A stretch of 64,000 nt of DNA from Limisphaerales bacterium (GTDB lineage: Bacteria > Verrucomicrobiota > Verrucomicrobiia > Limisphaerales > UBA1100), in assembly GCA_014382585.1 (NCBI GenBank), contig JACNJL010000045.1, forward strand, positions 52,980 through 116,979, written 5' to 3'. A model generated the notes under the pieces. It was not told the DNA's origin and ran no database searches. It was given only the letters and a program-made list of their open reading frames with translations. Positions 33,833 through 44,666 of the stretch are shown here, in pieces. How positions within the stretch are numbered: the stretch's first letter is position 1; each line of letters opens with the position of its first letter. The position numbers and the translations under genes were made by a program.

Positions 33833-34075
33833 ATGACCGATACGGAACAGGCGTTGCTCGACACCTTGCTGGAGCTGGAAACCGCTGTGGCCAATGTGAA
33901 TGCCGAGCCTAAACCGGATCTCGTGGGCATTTTCGCGCGGCTGGACGACTTGACCGCCGCGCTGCCCAAAGATGCACCGCGCGATTTGCTGCATTATCTC
34001 CACAAAAAAAGTTTCCAAAAAGCGCGCCTCTATTTGCAGGGGCAAGATCCGGAAGCTGGCACTTGCGCCCATTAA
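33833..34075 (+). CDS. Small hypothetical protein
   Basis: 80 residues from ATG 33833; an in-frame ATG at 33776 is possible, but the sequence between looks non-coding and follows a palindromic repeat. The product is largely helical and acidic (TEQALLDTLLELETAVANVN; LVGIFARLDDLTAALPKDAP) and ends in a more basic part (LLHYLHKKSFQKARLYLQGQ). The stop lies 8 bp before mnmE on the same strand, so the two are probably co-transcribed. No family was recognised; from its size it may be a small cytoplasmic helper protein. Confidence 0.6.
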   Translation: MTDTEQALLDTLLELETAVANVNAEPKPDLVGIFARLDDLTAALPKDAPRDLLHYLHKKSFQKARLYLQGQDPEAGTCAH

Positions 34076-34083
34076 TTCCTGAA

Positions 34084-35442
34084 ATGATCGACGACACCAT
34101 TGCCGCCATTGCCACGCCGCTGGGCGAAGGCGCGCTGGCGATCATCCGGCTTTCCGGGCCGGATGCGCTCGCGATTGCGGGCAAATGTTTTGAGCCCATC
34201 GGCGCGGCTTCCGCTTCGCCTACTGACGCCCCCACGCACACGTTGCATTACGGAAACATCGTGGCCAAGGGCCGCACCATCGATGAAGTGTTGCTGGCGG
34301 TGATGCGCGCGCCACGCACGTTCACGCGCGAGGACACGGTGGAAATCACCTGCCACGGCGGAATGGTCGCCAGCCAGGCCGTGCTGCAAACGGTGCTGGC
34401 CGCGGGCGCGCGCAGTGCGTTGCCGGGGGAATTCACGCGGCGCGCTTTTTTAAATGGCCGCATTGACCTCACGCAAGCCGAGGCTGTGAGCGATGTGATC
34501 CACGCCCGCACCGATCTCGCCCTTGCCGCCGCTAACGAACAACTCGCCGGCAAACTCAGCCAGCGCATCAATGAACTCCGCGATGACCTCATGCAAACGC
34601 TCGCGCACATCGAGGCACACATTGATTTCCCTGATGAAGATATTGCGCCCGACACGCTCGCTCAACTTACCGGAAGGCTCGAAGCCGCGTTGGAGTTCAT
34701 CGACACGCTGCTCGCCACCGCGAACGAAGGGCGCATCCTGCGCCGCGGCATTCGTGCCGCCATCATCGGTCGGCCCAACGCCGGCAAATCCAGTTTGCTC
34801 AATCAATTGCTCGGGCACAACCGCGCCATCGTGACACCGACCGCCGGCACCACGCGCGATACCATTGAGGAAACCGCCAACATCCGCGGCATCCCCGTGG
34901 TATTCATTGATACCGCTGGCCTGCGCGAAACCGCTGACGGAATTGAGGCCGAGGGCATCCGTCGCAGCCACGAAAGCATCGCGCACGCGGAACTCATTTT
35001 GCATGTGCTTGACGCCGGCGAAGCGTTTACTGCTGAAGATCAAAACTATCTCGAAGCATTTACCGACAAAAAACGCCTGCTCATCGCCAATAAAATCGAC
35101 CAACCACGTGCGCTCGATGTGCCGGTTGATTGCCACGAAACCTGCGCGCTCGATGGCACCGGCATCGAGGGCCTTAAGGACGCCATCCGTGATGCAGTGT
35201 GGAGCGGTTCCATCCGCGCCGATATGTTACCGGCGATGATCAATGCCCGCCATCAGGACGCCTTGCGCCGCGCCCGCGCGGGCCTCACCGATAGCCTTGC
35301 CAGCCTGCGCACCGAAGCCACGCTCGAGCTCATCGCGATGGATCTCCGCATTGCCGCCAACGCCGTCGGCGAAGTCGTGGGCAATACCTCCACCGAAGAT
35401 TTACTGGATTCAGTCTTCAGCCAGTTTTGTATTGGAAAATAA
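34084..35442 (+). CDS. mnmE: tRNA modification GTPase MnmE (TrmE)
   Basis: 452 residues from ATG 34084. With MnmG it installs the 5-carboxymethylaminomethyl group on U34 of certain tRNAs. The N-terminal folate-binding domain begins DTIAAIATPLGEGALAIIRL; the helical domain holds the G domain with G1 GRPNAGKSSLLN, G3 DTAGLRET and G4 NKID. The C-terminus is the invariant CIGK. Length is normal. It follows the 80-residue gene and converges with the GYF_2 protein gene, the two stops lying 4 bp apart. mnmG is not in the window. Confidence 0.97.
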   Translation: MIDDTIAAIATPLGEGALAIIRLSGPDALAIAGKCFEPIGAASASPTDAPTHTLHYGNIVAKGRTIDEVLLAVMRAPRTFTREDTVEITCHGGMVASQAVLQTVLAAGARSALPGEFTRRAFLNGRIDLTQAEAVSDVIHARTDLALAAANEQLAGKLSQRINELRDDLMQTLAHIEAHIDFPDEDIAPDTLAQLTGRLEAALEFIDTLLATANEGRILRRGIRAAIIGRPNAGKSSLLNQLLGHNRAIVTPTAGTTRDTIEETANIRGIPVVFIDTAGLRETADGIEAEGIRRSHESIAHAELILHVLDAGEAFTAEDQNYLEAFTDKKRLLIANKIDQPRALDVPVDCHETCALDGTGIEGLKDAIRDAVWSGSIRADMLPAMINARHQDALRRARAGLTDSLASLRTEATLELIAMDLRIAANAVGEVVGNTSTEDLLDSVFSQFCIGK

Positions 35443-35446
35443 TCGG

Positions 35447-36868
35447 CTATCGCGTCTTCGCCGCACTGCCGATTAATAAACAAGAACCCGCCAGCGCCGG
35501 CACCAAATACAACCCACCATCGCCCGTGAGGCTTTTGATGAGGCCGATCAGCATCGTGACGCAAAAGCTCAGCTTCGGCCCGAAATCACCGCCGCCTTTA
35601 AAGATGTCGATGAAGTTGCCCAGCAATATAATTACATTTGCGAGAACGATCCCGCCAATCAATAGCTTGATTGAAAGATCACTCTTCGTGGCCACTTCGT
35701 GCGAGGACTTTGTGCGGGTGGTGACAAAACAAATGATGCTCGCAGCGATCTTCAAACCCAGTCCGGCGATCATTGCGAGCCCCGTCATCACCGAACCCTT
35801 AAATGCCTTAAACGCGTCGATCAACGGCACTCCTTGTCCTTTTGCGGGCACGAGGCACGACAGCACCAGAAACCCACCGCCCACCACCGCAATAATATAA
35901 GCCGGCAAATTGGACGGCCGATAATGGCGCGCATAGCAGCCCATCAACAACGCCGTGAGGCCAATGAAAAATATGATGGGTTGGCCTTGAAGCATTCCCG
36001 ATGGGGAAGAGAATGTGGGACGTGCGCCCGTCACAATCAGATTGCCGCCAATCGAGATCATCGAAGAAGTGCGCGTGCCCGAGCCAAATGCCGAGACTCC
36101 GCTGTTGGAAAAAAGAATAATCATCAACACCAAGCTGAGGCCAAGCGCCACGCTGCAACGCACAGGGTCTTTCGTGCTCTTCGCCATCGCAGCGAGCGTG
36201 ATGCCGACGATCAGCGGGCCGATCATGGCGATGATGTACTCCGCGCTTTTCCCGTCTCCCAAATCAAAATTCGGGAAATTAATTTTAAACGGACTGAACA
36301 TCACCATCGGTAGCACCACACCCACGATGCCGAGAATGCCAAGCGTCATAAACTGCGTGGATTTTTGCGTCTCTTCATCGTACGGGCTGTAGGTGCCCGC
36401 GACGGCCGGTTGGGGGGCAACAGCAGCGGCGATTTGCCCAGTGCTTCCGGGGACAACTTGCGGGTAGAGTTCGCCGAGCGGTTTCCAGCCGTCCATCCCT
36501 TCGTGCCACGCGCTGTCGGTGGGCAGGAGTTGACCGCCTTCGAGATGGATCTTTGCCGTTTCGTATTTGTACGGCCCGTGCTTTTCGCCTTGGCGTGAAA
36601 TGTGCACAGCGGTATCCGGCGGCGGCCCAGCAGGCGCAGCTTCGGTGGTGGGAGCAGGGGGCGGTGGCGGCGGTTCGGCGGCTTTGGTTTCCTGTTCTTT
36701 GGCGAATAATTCTTCCAATGGTTTCCAGCCATCCGCACCCGCGTGCCACGCCAAGTCGGTCTTTAGCAAAGTGCCATCTTCCAAATATTGCTTAGTAATA
36801 TCCTCCGGATACGGGCCAAATTGTTGGCCTTTGCGGGTGATATGAATTTTACGGGGCTCGTCGGCCAT
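35447..36868 (-). CDS. Double GYF_2-domain multi-pass membrane protein
   Basis: 473 residues from ATG 36868. Two GYF_2-type domains occupy about 6-55 (KGQQFGPYPEDITKQYLEDG, GADGWKPLEELF) and 85-135 (QGEKHGPYKYETAKIHLEGG, GMDGWKPLGELY), joined by a Pro-rich linker (AAEPPPPPPAPTTE). About eight hydrophobic segments follow from residue 165 (FMTLGILGIVGVVLPMVMF onwards). The design matches the GYF_2 proteins at 9441 and 10234. The Pro-rich linker could bind GYF_2 domains in cis or trans. Its role is unknown. It is divergent from moeA with a gap of about 90 bp. Confidence 0.75.
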   Translation of the reverse strand: MADEPRKIHITRKGQQFGPYPEDITKQYLEDGTLLKTDLAWHAGADGWKPLEELFAKEQETKAAEPPPPPPAPTTEAAPAGPPPDTAVHISRQGEKHGPYKYETAKIHLEGGQLLPTDSAWHEGMDGWKPLGELYPQVVPGSTGQIAAAVAPQPAVAGTYSPYDEETQKSTQFMTLGILGIVGVVLPMVMFSPFKINFPNFDLGDGKSAEYIIAMIGPLIVGITLAAMAKSTKDPVRCSVALGLSLVLMIILFSNSGVSAFGSGTRTSSMISIGGNLIVTGARPTFSSPSGMLQGQPIIFFIGLTALLMGCYARHYRPSNLPAYIIAVVGGGFLVLSCLVPAKGQGVPLIDAFKAFKGSVMTGLAMIAGLGLKIAASIICFVTTRTKSSHEVATKSDLSIKLLIGGIVLANVIILLGNFIDIFKGGGDFGPKLSFCVTMLIGLIKSLTGDGGLYLVPALAGSCLLIGSAAKTR

Positions 36869-36960
36869 AACAGAAACGTTGTGGACGATACGCGAAACTG
36901 AACTGTTTTTCAATGAAATTGGCGTGACCTTTGCTCGGCAATCGGCCAAGACCAACCGCG

Positions 36961-38142
36961 ATGCACTCGTTGGAAGAAGCCCGCGCGGAAATGCTGAAGC
37001 ACATCGCGCCGTTGCCAGCGGAAACCATTCCGCTCACACAAGCGGCTGGCCGTGTGCTGGCCACCGAAGTGCGCGCGGCGATCAACTTGCCGCGCTTTGA
37101 TAATTCCGCGATGGATGGCTACGCCGTGCGCGCCGCCGAAGCAAACAAAGGCGCAAAGCTGAAGTGCATCGGCGAAGTGCCTGCGGGCAGTTCATTTGAA
37201 ACCGAATTAGGCGCGGGCGAGTGCGTCCGGATTTTCACCGGCTCCCCCATGCCCGCCGATACCAACGCCGTGGTGATGCAGGAAGATACACGCGTGGAGG
37301 GCGATACCATCGAAATCACCGATGACGCGAAGCCCTTCGAGCACGTTCGCTTGCGCGGGGAGGATGTGAAAGCGGGCGAGATAATTGGCCACGCCGGCGA
37401 ACGCCTTCACGCGGGGCGCTTGCAATTGCTCGGCAGTGCGGGCGTGGCGGAGGTCAGCGTGCATCGCCAGCCCATCGTGGGGGTGTTGGCCACGGGCGAT
37501 GAATTGCGCGAGCCGGGCGAGGATTTGGGCGCGAGTGGCATTCATGAAAGCAACCGGCTGGCGCTGGCTGAACTTATCCGCCAATGCGGTGCGGCACCGC
37601 GCGTGCAACCGCTGGTGCGCGACACGATGGAGGCGACGATGGCGGCACTGCAAACCGCCTTCGCCGAATGCGATGCGGTGGTCACTTCCGGCGGCGTGTC
37701 GGTGGGCGCGCACGATTATGTAAAAGCTGCGTTTGAAAAACTGGGCGGCTCACTGGATTTTTGGCGTGTGAACATTAAGCCCGGCAAGCCATTCGTCTTC
37801 GGCCGGCTTGAAGGCAAACCCCTCTTCGGCGTGCCCGGCAATCCGATTTCGGCGATGGTCACGTTTCTCGTTTTAGCGCGCCCGGCGTTGATGCAGTTGC
37901 AGGGCGCAGCGGAATTGAATTTGCCCGCCCATCCCGGCGTACTTGCTGATCCGCTGGCCAATCGCGGTGACCGTCGCCATTTTATGCGCGTCCGCGTGGA
38001 CGCCAAAGGAACCGTGCATGCCACCGGTTTGCAAGCGTCTCACGCCGTCAGTTCGCTGAGGCAAGCGAACGGTCTCGTGAATGTGCCGCCGGAAACCCAT
38101 CTGGTGGAAGGGGAGAAGGTGGAGGTGTTGCGGTTTGCCTGA
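36961..38142 (+). CDS. moeA: Molybdopterin molybdenumtransferase MoeA
   Basis: 393 residues from ATG 36961. MoeA inserts molybdate into adenylated molybdopterin. Family blocks include LTQAAGRVLATEV, FDNSAMDGYAVR, VRIFTGSPMPADTNAVVMQE, ATGDELREPG, VVTSGGVSVGAHDYVK and LFGVPGNPISAMVTFL. Length is normal. It is an isolated moco gene in this window, with no moaA, moaC or molybdoenzyme nearby. Its stop lies 5 bp from the stop of the convergent DUF2339 gene. No molybdenum-cofactor riboswitch was seen in the short upstream region. Confidence 0.97.
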   Translation: MHSLEEARAEMLKHIAPLPAETIPLTQAAGRVLATEVRAAINLPRFDNSAMDGYAVRAAEANKGAKLKCIGEVPAGSSFETELGAGECVRIFTGSPMPADTNAVVMQEDTRVEGDTIEITDDAKPFEHVRLRGEDVKAGEIIGHAGERLHAGRLQLLGSAGVAEVSVHRQPIVGVLATGDELREPGEDLGASGIHESNRLALAELIRQCGAAPRVQPLVRDTMEATMAALQTAFAECDAVVTSGGVSVGAHDYVKAAFEKLGGSLDFWRVNIKPGKPFVFGRLEGKPLFGVPGNPISAMVTFLVLARPALMQLQGAAELNLPAHPGVLADPLANRGDRRHFMRVRVDAKGTVHATGLQASHAVSSLRQANGLVNVPPETHLVEGEKVEVLRFA

Positions 38143-38147
38143 TTTTC

Positions 38148-40796
38148 CTACAGGTACTCTTTCAATTTTTCCTGATACTTGTGGTACAGCCCGCTGAGTA
38201 CAATTAGGATCACGCCCAGTCCCATAAACGTGAGAATGCGCGGGACACCGTTGAGCTTGCTCCACGCGAGGAAGACGAGATTGGTTGTGGCGGCGAGCAT
38301 CACGATGAGGCCAAAGATGCGGTGTGTGCGTTCGGCCGCGTAGAGGCCGAGGCCAATAAAAATGCCGGCGAGCAGTCCCCATGTGAGCACGTCCAAATCG
38401 CCTGGCACTATGCGCGAGCCCCACACCCACAGGCTGAGGTTCATCGCCACAATCAACAGCACGTGCCCGACTTCGGGGATAATATTTTCCGTGTCGCGTT
38501 TGCGCGCGAAATATTGTGCGCCCAAAAGCAGGGCAATTGCCAGCCCATCCCACGCCACCGGTTCGTGCCAATGAAAAGCGCAGTGCCAGCCGAACATCAT
38601 CCATCCAAGCAACCCAAACGCGGTGCCAACTAAAATGCGTTCGAAACGCGTGCGCCGCGCGTGGGCCATTATATGGCCGATGGCTACTGCGCTGAAGGTG
38701 ACAAATAAATATTTCGATTCCACAAAACTATACCCCCACGCCAGCACCAGCAGCCAGCCGAACAGAAAATAAACCGACGTGTTCGCCTTGGCCAATTTGG
38801 CGAGCGGACTTTGTGGGTCGTCAATCAGCGTGCGCGCGTGCAGCAGAAAATGGCTCATCCCCAGCATCGCTAGTGCGGGGATGAGGGAAAGCACGCGATC
38901 GGCATCGGCGCCCATCATTTTGAAGGGCGAAAAAAATGCGGCTACCACCAGCCACGCCTGCGCGGCCATTAGCGCGGGCGTCAGCCGTAGCATCAACGCG
39001 CCCGTGCTGAGCGCGATACCGATGACGGGCAGCATCCACAACAGCCGCTCGTCCGCCACAAAGTTGATGGCGATGAATAGCCCCACCAAAACCGCCGTGA
39101 CCTGTCCCACCGCGCTGGTGGGCGCGATGTATTGCCCGGCCGATTCGAATCGTTTTCGCAAATTCTCCTGCGAGCGATTGAGTGCCCACGCGTTGGCCAG
39201 CAGCAGCACGGGCGCGATGAGCGCCAACCCCCAAGTCAGTTCATTGCCCGGCAAAAAAGTTTGCGGCACTACCATCGCCGCACCGCCCCACAACGCCAGT
39301 TGACCCACGCCAAACAATTGCATCGACCGCATCGCCCAACCGAATCCCGTGAACGCCAGCCCCAGCAATGCCAGACACCACGTGGCGTTATTGAGGTCGA
39401 AATTCAGTCCGATGCCCAGCGCGATGAGCACGGCCGCCAGCGCCAGCAATTCGTTGGCCAATCCTTTTTCATCCGGCAACTGCCGCCGCAAAAATCCGTG
39501 CAGTGCCGCCAACGCCAAACCATACACCAGCGGGAACCCCCAATAATTTCCCCGCATTTCCGGAAGCGCGAGCAGTGTGAATGTGATGAAACTAAAATAC
39601 GCGATGTTATTGATGTGAATGAAGCTGGCGCGCCGGGCGGCACTCATCGATTCGTGGCGGGTGAGGAGGGCCGCCAGCGTGAAGATGATCCAGTACGCCG
39701 TGAGAAATCCCGCGCCATTCCAGAACCCCGCGTCTATGCCCGCCGGATGCATAAATCGCCAATAACCAAACCCGGCGAAGGTGGTGACGAGACTCAGAAA
39801 GGGAAGGTTGGCCCAACGATTGCGAATGACAAACACCGTGGCCGCGATGGCAAGCGCCACGTTGGAGAGCAGCGTGAAGCCCACGTGCGCGCCGGTGGTG
39901 TCGTGGATGAGCGGCACGTACGAGGCATAATACGCGCCGGCAATGGCGAACATGGCCATCACTTCCGAGCGCCTTCGCGTGGCCACGACGACGATAAAAA
40001 TCGCCCAAGCCGCAAGCAGCACGCCTGCCAACACGGGGCTTCCGATGAGGCCAAGATACGGGCGCTCCACAAAATAAAGTGCGTACGTGGAAAAATACAC
40101 GGCGGCAAAACCGCCGCCGGTCAGCACTTCCGAATAATTTTTTAAAGACTCAAACCGCCGATGCAACCACAGCCCCGCCGTCAACATTCCAAAGCTGACC
40201 GCATATAATAGTGACGCATTGATATAAGGGCGCACCGAGTCGCTGATGCCCTCGTAGCCCATGCGCGCGAGATAAACCAGGCCGGTGAGCACCATCAACA
40301 CACCCAATCGCACCAGCCAAACTTTGCCAATTTGCAATTCAATCGAACCTTTGTCCGGGGCCGCGGGAGGAACGGGAATGGGTTCGGGAGCAGGATCAAT
40401 TTCCGGTAACGTGGGCAGCGGTTTTTTGGGTTGCACCGTCGAAGGAATCGGATCGGGCATCGGCGAAGGCGCGACCGGTGCGGGCGGTTGTTCCGGTGTG
40501 GCCGATGCGGTTGCCACCAAGACGGGCGGTAAATCCGAGAGCTCCGCCTTGGCCGGAGCCGTTGGAATGACTTGGAAAATTGGGGCGGAGAATCCCTCAG
40601 TTCCACCCATTTGCTGGCGCAGCATCTCAATTTGCTGCGTTTGCTCGCGACTTTGGGTTTCCAGAGTAACCACGCGTTGACTCAAATGCCTGACGGAGTT
40701 CGCGCTCGTAGATCGCGTCGCAATGGCGATTAACCCGACCACCAGCAATACCGTTGAACATAGACAAATCCATTCCATACCCCGACGGTACTCCAT
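38148..40796 (-). CDS. DUF2339 multi-pass membrane protein
   Basis: 882 residues from ATG 40796; GTG 40805 and ATG 40778 are alternative starts. An N-terminal membrane anchor (WICLCSTVLLVVGLIAIATR) is followed by a coiled coil (about 38-65: LSQRVVTLETQSREQTQQIE), a Pro-rich cytoplasmic linker, and then more than 20 hydrophobic helices through to the C-terminus. This is the layout of DUF2339 proteins, with the typical KVWLVRLGVLMVLTGLVYLA at the start of the membrane part. The family has no known activity. Size and helix number are usual. It is divergent from metH. Confidence 0.82.
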   Translation of the reverse strand: MEYRRGMEWICLCSTVLLVVGLIAIATRSTSANSVRHLSQRVVTLETQSREQTQQIEMLRQQMGGTEGFSAPIFQVIPTAPAKAELSDLPPVLVATASATPEQPPAPVAPSPMPDPIPSTVQPKKPLPTLPEIDPAPEPIPVPPAAPDKGSIELQIGKVWLVRLGVLMVLTGLVYLARMGYEGISDSVRPYINASLLYAVSFGMLTAGLWLHRRFESLKNYSEVLTGGGFAAVYFSTYALYFVERPYLGLIGSPVLAGVLLAAWAIFIVVVATRRRSEVMAMFAIAGAYYASYVPLIHDTTGAHVGFTLLSNVALAIAATVFVIRNRWANLPFLSLVTTFAGFGYWRFMHPAGIDAGFWNGAGFLTAYWIIFTLAALLTRHESMSAARRASFIHINNIAYFSFITFTLLALPEMRGNYWGFPLVYGLALAALHGFLRRQLPDEKGLANELLALAAVLIALGIGLNFDLNNATWCLALLGLAFTGFGWAMRSMQLFGVGQLALWGGAAMVVPQTFLPGNELTWGLALIAPVLLLANAWALNRSQENLRKRFESAGQYIAPTSAVGQVTAVLVGLFIAINFVADERLLWMLPVIGIALSTGALMLRLTPALMAAQAWLVVAAFFSPFKMMGADADRVLSLIPALAMLGMSHFLLHARTLIDDPQSPLAKLAKANTSVYFLFGWLLVLAWGYSFVESKYLFVTFSAVAIGHIMAHARRTRFERILVGTAFGLLGWMMFGWHCAFHWHEPVAWDGLAIALLLGAQYFARKRDTENIIPEVGHVLLIVAMNLSLWVWGSRIVPGDLDVLTWGLLAGIFIGLGLYAAERTHRIFGLIVMLAATTNLVFLAWSKLNGVPRILTFMGLGVILIVLSGLYHKYQEKLKEYL

Positions 40797-40859
40797 CCAC
40801 CCCACGCTGAGAAATTGATTCGACTGCGGCCGTTATCGACTGACTCAATACAAAAACAT

Positions 40860-40883
40860 ATCAACATATCCGGATATGTTGAT
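40860..40883. promoter_or_regulatory. Perfect 24-bp palindrome upstream of metH (candidate operator)
   Basis: The half-site ATCAACATATCC is followed directly by its exact complement GGATATGTTGAT. It lies 45 bp before the metH start. A TTGACG at 40891-40896 followed by TTAAGC at about 16 bp could be the promoter, placing the palindrome just upstream of the -35 box. Palindromes of this kind are bound by ArsR-family regulators of the methionine cycle (SahR/SamR type) in other bacteria; the link here is inference. Confidence 0.7.
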
Positions 40884-40927
40884 TTTACTGTTGACGTTGT
40901 CGGGTGGCGGGTTAAGCTCTTCGCGGT

Positions 40928-43900
40928 ATGAAAAACTCGCCCATCATTGAGGAACTGCGGGAGCGGTTGGCCTCGCGCATTCTGTTTTTGGATGGCGCGA
41001 TGGGCACGATGGTGCAGCGGTTTTCATTGGAGGAGGCGGACTTTCGAGGGGAACGCTTTGCTGATCATTCGGGCGAATTGAAGGGCAACAACGATTTACT
41101 GTCGATCACGCGACCGGAAATCATTCGTGGCATTCATACGGAATTTCTGGAGGCGGGCAGTGACATCATCGAAACCAATACCTTCAGCGCCACACGCATT
41201 GGGATGGCGGATTATTCGTTGGAGGAAGTTGCGCGCGAATTGAATGTTGCCAGCGCCAAGCTGGCGCGCGAAGCGGTGGAGGCCGTGATGGCGAAGGATG
41301 CGTCGCGACGCTGTTACGTGGCGGGCGCGATTGGGCCGACTAATCGTACGGCGTCGCTTTCGCCGGATGTGAACGATCCGGCGTACCGCGCGGTGACGTT
41401 TGATGATCTCGTGGCAACGTACCGCGAGCAGACCGAAGGGCTCATCGAAGGCGGTGTTGATATTTTGCTGCCGGAGACCACCTTCGACACGCTGAATCTC
41501 AAGGCGGCGCTGTTCGCGATTGAACAGGTCTTTGAGGAAACCGGCGAGCGATTGCCGGTGATGGTTTCGGTGACGATCACTGATGCCTCCGGTCGCACGC
41601 TTTCGGGGCAGACGACTGAGGCGTTTTGGAATTCCATCGCGCACGCGAAGCCTTTCACCGTGGGCATCAATTGCGCGCTCGGTGCCAAGGAAATGGCGCC
41701 GTACATCCGCGAACTTTCGCGCATCGCGGACACGTTTGTGCATTGCTACCCAAACGCCGGCTTGCCCAATCCGCTCGCGGAAACCGGCTACGACGAGCGG
41801 CCCGTCGATACCGCGGAAGCGTTGCGCGATTTGGCGGAGCAAGGGTTGCTGAATGTCGCGGGTGGTTGCTGCGGCACCACGCCGGCCCATTTGAAGGCGA
41901 TCATCGGATCGCTCGCCGAGGTGAAGCCGCGCGTGCCGCAAACGCGCAAGACATCACTGCGCCTCAGCGGTTTGGAGCCGCAAACGATTGGTGATTCGCC
42001 GGGGCAACTCGCAATGGTCGGCGAACGCACCAACGTGATGGGCTCGCCGAAGTTCAAAAAACTCATCAAAGATGACGATTTCGAAGGCGCGCTCGCGCTT
42101 GCGCGGCAACAAGTGGAGAATGGCGCGAACGTCATCGATATTTGTTTCGACGAAGGCTTGCTTGATGCGGAGGCGTGTATGAAACGCTTTTTGAATTTGC
42201 TGGGCTCCGATCCGGATATTTCGCGCGTGCCGATTATGGTGGATAGCTCCAAATGGAGCGTGCTCGAGGTGGGCCTGAAATGTTTGCAGGGCAAAGGCAT
42301 CGTAAACTCCATCAGCCTCAAAGGCGGCGAGGAAGAATTTCTGCGCCAAGCCGCGTTGTGCCAGCGTTACGGCGCGGCCGTGGTGGTGATGGCGTTCGAT
42401 GAAAAAGGACAAGCGGCCACCGTCGAAGACAAAGTGGCCATCGCCGAACGCGCGTACAAACTGCTCACGGAGAAACTGGATTTCACGCCGGAGGACATTA
42501 TTTTTGACCTCAACATTTTGACCGTCGCCACCGGAATGGACGAGCACAACGATTACGCGGTGAACTTCATCGAAGGCGTGCGCCGCGTAAAAGAAGTGTG
42601 CCCCGGCGCGCGCACGAGCGGCGGCGTGAGCAATATTTCGTTCTCATTCCGCGGCAACAACACCGTGCGCGAGGCGATGCACTCCGCGTTTTTGTTTCAC
42701 GCCGTGGAAGCCGGATTGGATATGGGCATCGTCAATGCCGGGATGCTCGAAGTGTACGAGCAAATTGAGCCGGAACTGCTTGAGCACGTTGAGGATGTGC
42801 TGCTCAATCGCCGCGCGGATGCGACTGATCGGCTTATTGATTACGCGGAAAAATTCAAGGGAGTTAAAAAAGAACGTGCCGCCATCGACCAAAAATGGCG
42901 CGACGAACCCGTGGCCGCACGACTGAGCCATGCGTTGGTGAATGGCATCACCGAATTCATTGAGGCCGATACTGAGGAAGCGCGCGCCGCTGCCGATCGG
43001 CCGTTGGAAGTCATCGAAGGACCGTTGATGGACGGGATGAAAGTGGTGGGCAAACTTTTCGGCGCGGGAAAAATGTTTCTGCCGCAAGTGGTGAAAAGCG
43101 CGCGCGTGATGAAAAAGGCCGTGGCCTATCTCACGCCGTTTATGGAGGCGGAAAAGCAAGAGGGCGACGAGGATTCGGCCAATACAATGGTGATCGCCAC
43201 CGTGAAGGGCGACGTGCACGACATCGGCAAAAACATCGTGGGCGTCGTGCTCGCTTGTAATGGCTACAATGTGGTGGATCTCGGCGTGATGGTGGATTGT
43301 GATTCAATTTTAAAAGCCGCCGAAGAACACAATGCCGACATCATCGGAATGAGCGGCCTCATCACGCCCTCGCTCGATGAAATGATTTTTAACGCCAAAG
43401 AAATGCAACGGCGCGGATTGAAAACGCCACTGCTCATCGGTGGCGCGACCACCAGCAAAATGCACACGGCGGTCAAAATCGCGCCTTCGTACGAGGGCTC
43501 AATTTGCCACGTGCTCGACGCTTCGCTTGTGGTGGGCGTGTGCAACGATTTGCTGAGCGAAAATCGTCGCGAAGATTTCCAAAAGGAACTCGAGGTGGAA
43601 CACGAACGCCTGCGCGAGAAATTCGCCGGCGGCGATGATGGCCGCAAAGACATCGTGCCGCTTGCCCGAGCACGGGCCGCCGCGCCGTCATTTGACTGGG
43701 CGACCGAAGAAATTCGCAAACCGGAAATCCTTGGCCTGCAACATTTTGAATCCATCCCGTTGGATGTGCTGGCAACGTACATCGATTGGTCGCCCTACTT
43801 TTGGGCGTGGCAATTGCACGGCGTGTACCCGACGATTTTCAACAAACCGGAAGTCGGCGCCGAGGCTAAGAAACTTTTTGCTGACGGCAACAAAATGCTC

Positions 43901-44659
43901 GAGGACATCATCGTCAACCAACGATTTACCTCCCGCGCCGTGGCAGGCTTTTGGCCGGCCAACGCGGTGGGTGATGATGTGGAAATTTACAGCGACGAAA
44001 CGTGCGCGGAACAGCTCGCCACGTTTTATTTCCTGCGCCAACAGCGGCAGAAAAAAGAAGGCCAGGTTTGCCGCAGCTTGTCTGACAACGTCGCCCCAAA
44101 AGACAGCGGCCGCATCGATTACTTTGGCGGATTCGCAGTGACGATGGGGCAGGAAGTTGAGGAATACGCCGCCACCTTCCGCGATGCGGGCGATGATTAT
44201 ACCGCCATCATCGTGCAATCGCTCGGCGATCGCTTGGCCGAGGCGTCCGCCGAATATCTCCACAAAACCCTGCGCCACCAATGCGGCATCGGCCAGAATG
44301 AAGGGTTCGCCGCGGAAACCAAACTCGACGAAGAGCAGGCAAAATTTTTAATCAAAGAAAAATACCGCGGCATTCGACCGGCCGCCGGTTACCCCTCGTG
44401 TCCCGACCACAGCGAAAAAGCGACCCTTTGGAAACTGCTCGAAGCGGAGCAACGCACCGGCGCCACGCTCACCACAAGCTACGCGATGAAACCCCCTTCG
44501 AGCGTGAGCGGTTTTTATTTGAACCATTCGGACGCAAAATATTTTAATCTCGGCCGCATTGGTGAAGACCAAGTGGCCGACTACGCCCAACGAAAAAACA
44601 TTTCCCAAGCCGAAGCCGAAAAATGGCTGAGACCGCATTTGGGGTATGATGAAGAATAG
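40928..44659 (+). CDS. metH: Cobalamin-dependent methionine synthase
   Basis: 1243 residues, full length. It moves a methyl group from methyl-tetrahydrofolate to homocysteine through cobalamin. The domains in order are: homocysteine-binding ([14 protein letters not shown]; zinc Cys in [11 protein letters not shown] near 247 and [10 protein letters not shown] near 312); pterin-binding (about 355-640, [16 protein letters not shown]); the B12 cap and B12-binding domain with the cobalt-ligand motif [12 protein letters not shown] (about 758-770); and the C-terminal reactivation domain that binds AdoMet ([35 protein letters not shown]). The organism must obtain or make B12. No cobalamin riboswitch was seen; the palindrome at 40860 is the only control signal. 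Confidence 0.98.
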   Translation: MKNSPIIEELRERLASRILFLDGAMGTMVQRFSLEEADFRGERFADHSGELKGNNDLLSITRPEIIRGIHTEFLEAGSDIIETNTFSATRIGMADYSLEEVARELNVASAKLAREAVEAVMAKDASRRCYVAGAIGPTNRTASLSPDVNDPAYRAVTFDDLVATYREQTEGLIEGGVDILLPETTFDTLNLKAALFAIEQVFEETGERLPVMVSVTITDASGRTLSGQTTEAFWNSIAHAKPFTVGINCALGAKEMAPYIRELSRIADTFVHCYPNAGLPNPLAETGYDERPVDTAEALRDLAEQGLLNVAGGCCGTTPAHLKAIIGSLAEVKPRVPQTRKTSLRLSGLEPQTIGDSPGQLAMVGERTNVMGSPKFKKLIKDDDFEGALALARQQVENGANVIDICFDEGLLDAEACMKRFLNLLGSDPDISRVPIMVDSSKWSVLEVGLKCLQGKGIVNSISLKGGEEEFLRQAALCQRYGAAVVVMAFDEKGQAATVEDKVAIAERAYKLLTEKLDFTPEDIIFDLNILTVATGMDEHNDYAVNFIEGVRRVKEVCPGARTSGGVSNISFSFRGNNTVREAMHSAFLFHAVEAGLDMGIVNAGMLEVYEQIEPELLEHVEDVLLNRRADATDRLIDYAEKFKGVKKERAAIDQKWRDEPVAARLSHALVNGITEFIEADTEEARAAADRPLEVIEGPLMDGMKVVGKLFGAGKMFLPQVVKSARVMKKAVAYLTPFMEAEKQEGDEDSANTMVIATVKGDVHDIGKNIVGVVLACNGYNVVDLGVMVDCDSILKAAEEHNADIIGMSGLITPSLDEMIFNAKEMQRRGLKTPLLIGGATTSKMHTAVKIAPSYEGSICHVLDASLVVGVCNDLLSENRREDFQKELEVEHERLREKFAGGDDGRKDIVPLARARAAAPSFDWATEEIRKPEILGLQHFESIPLDVLATYIDWSPYFWAWQLHGVYPTIFNKPEVGAEAKKLFADGNKMLEDIIVNQRFTSRAVAGFWPANAVGDDVEIYSDETCAEQLATFYFLRQQRQKKEGQVCRSLSDNVAPKDSGRIDYFGGFAVTMGQEVEEYAATFRDAGDDYTAIIVQSLGDRLAEASAEYLHKTLRHQCGIGQNEGFAAETKLDEEQAKFLIKEKYRGIRPAAGYPSCPDHSEKATLWKLLEAEQRTGATLTTSYAMKPPSSVSGFYLNHSDAKYFNLGRIGEDQVADYAQRKNISQAEAEKWLRPHLGYDEE

Positions 44660-44666
44660 ACGAAAA

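Noticed and set aside
40797..40927. Cobalamin or SAM riboswitch before metH
   Set aside because: The upstream gap is only about 130 bp and lacks the B12-box and SAM-box conserved sequences; a protein-bound palindrome fits better.
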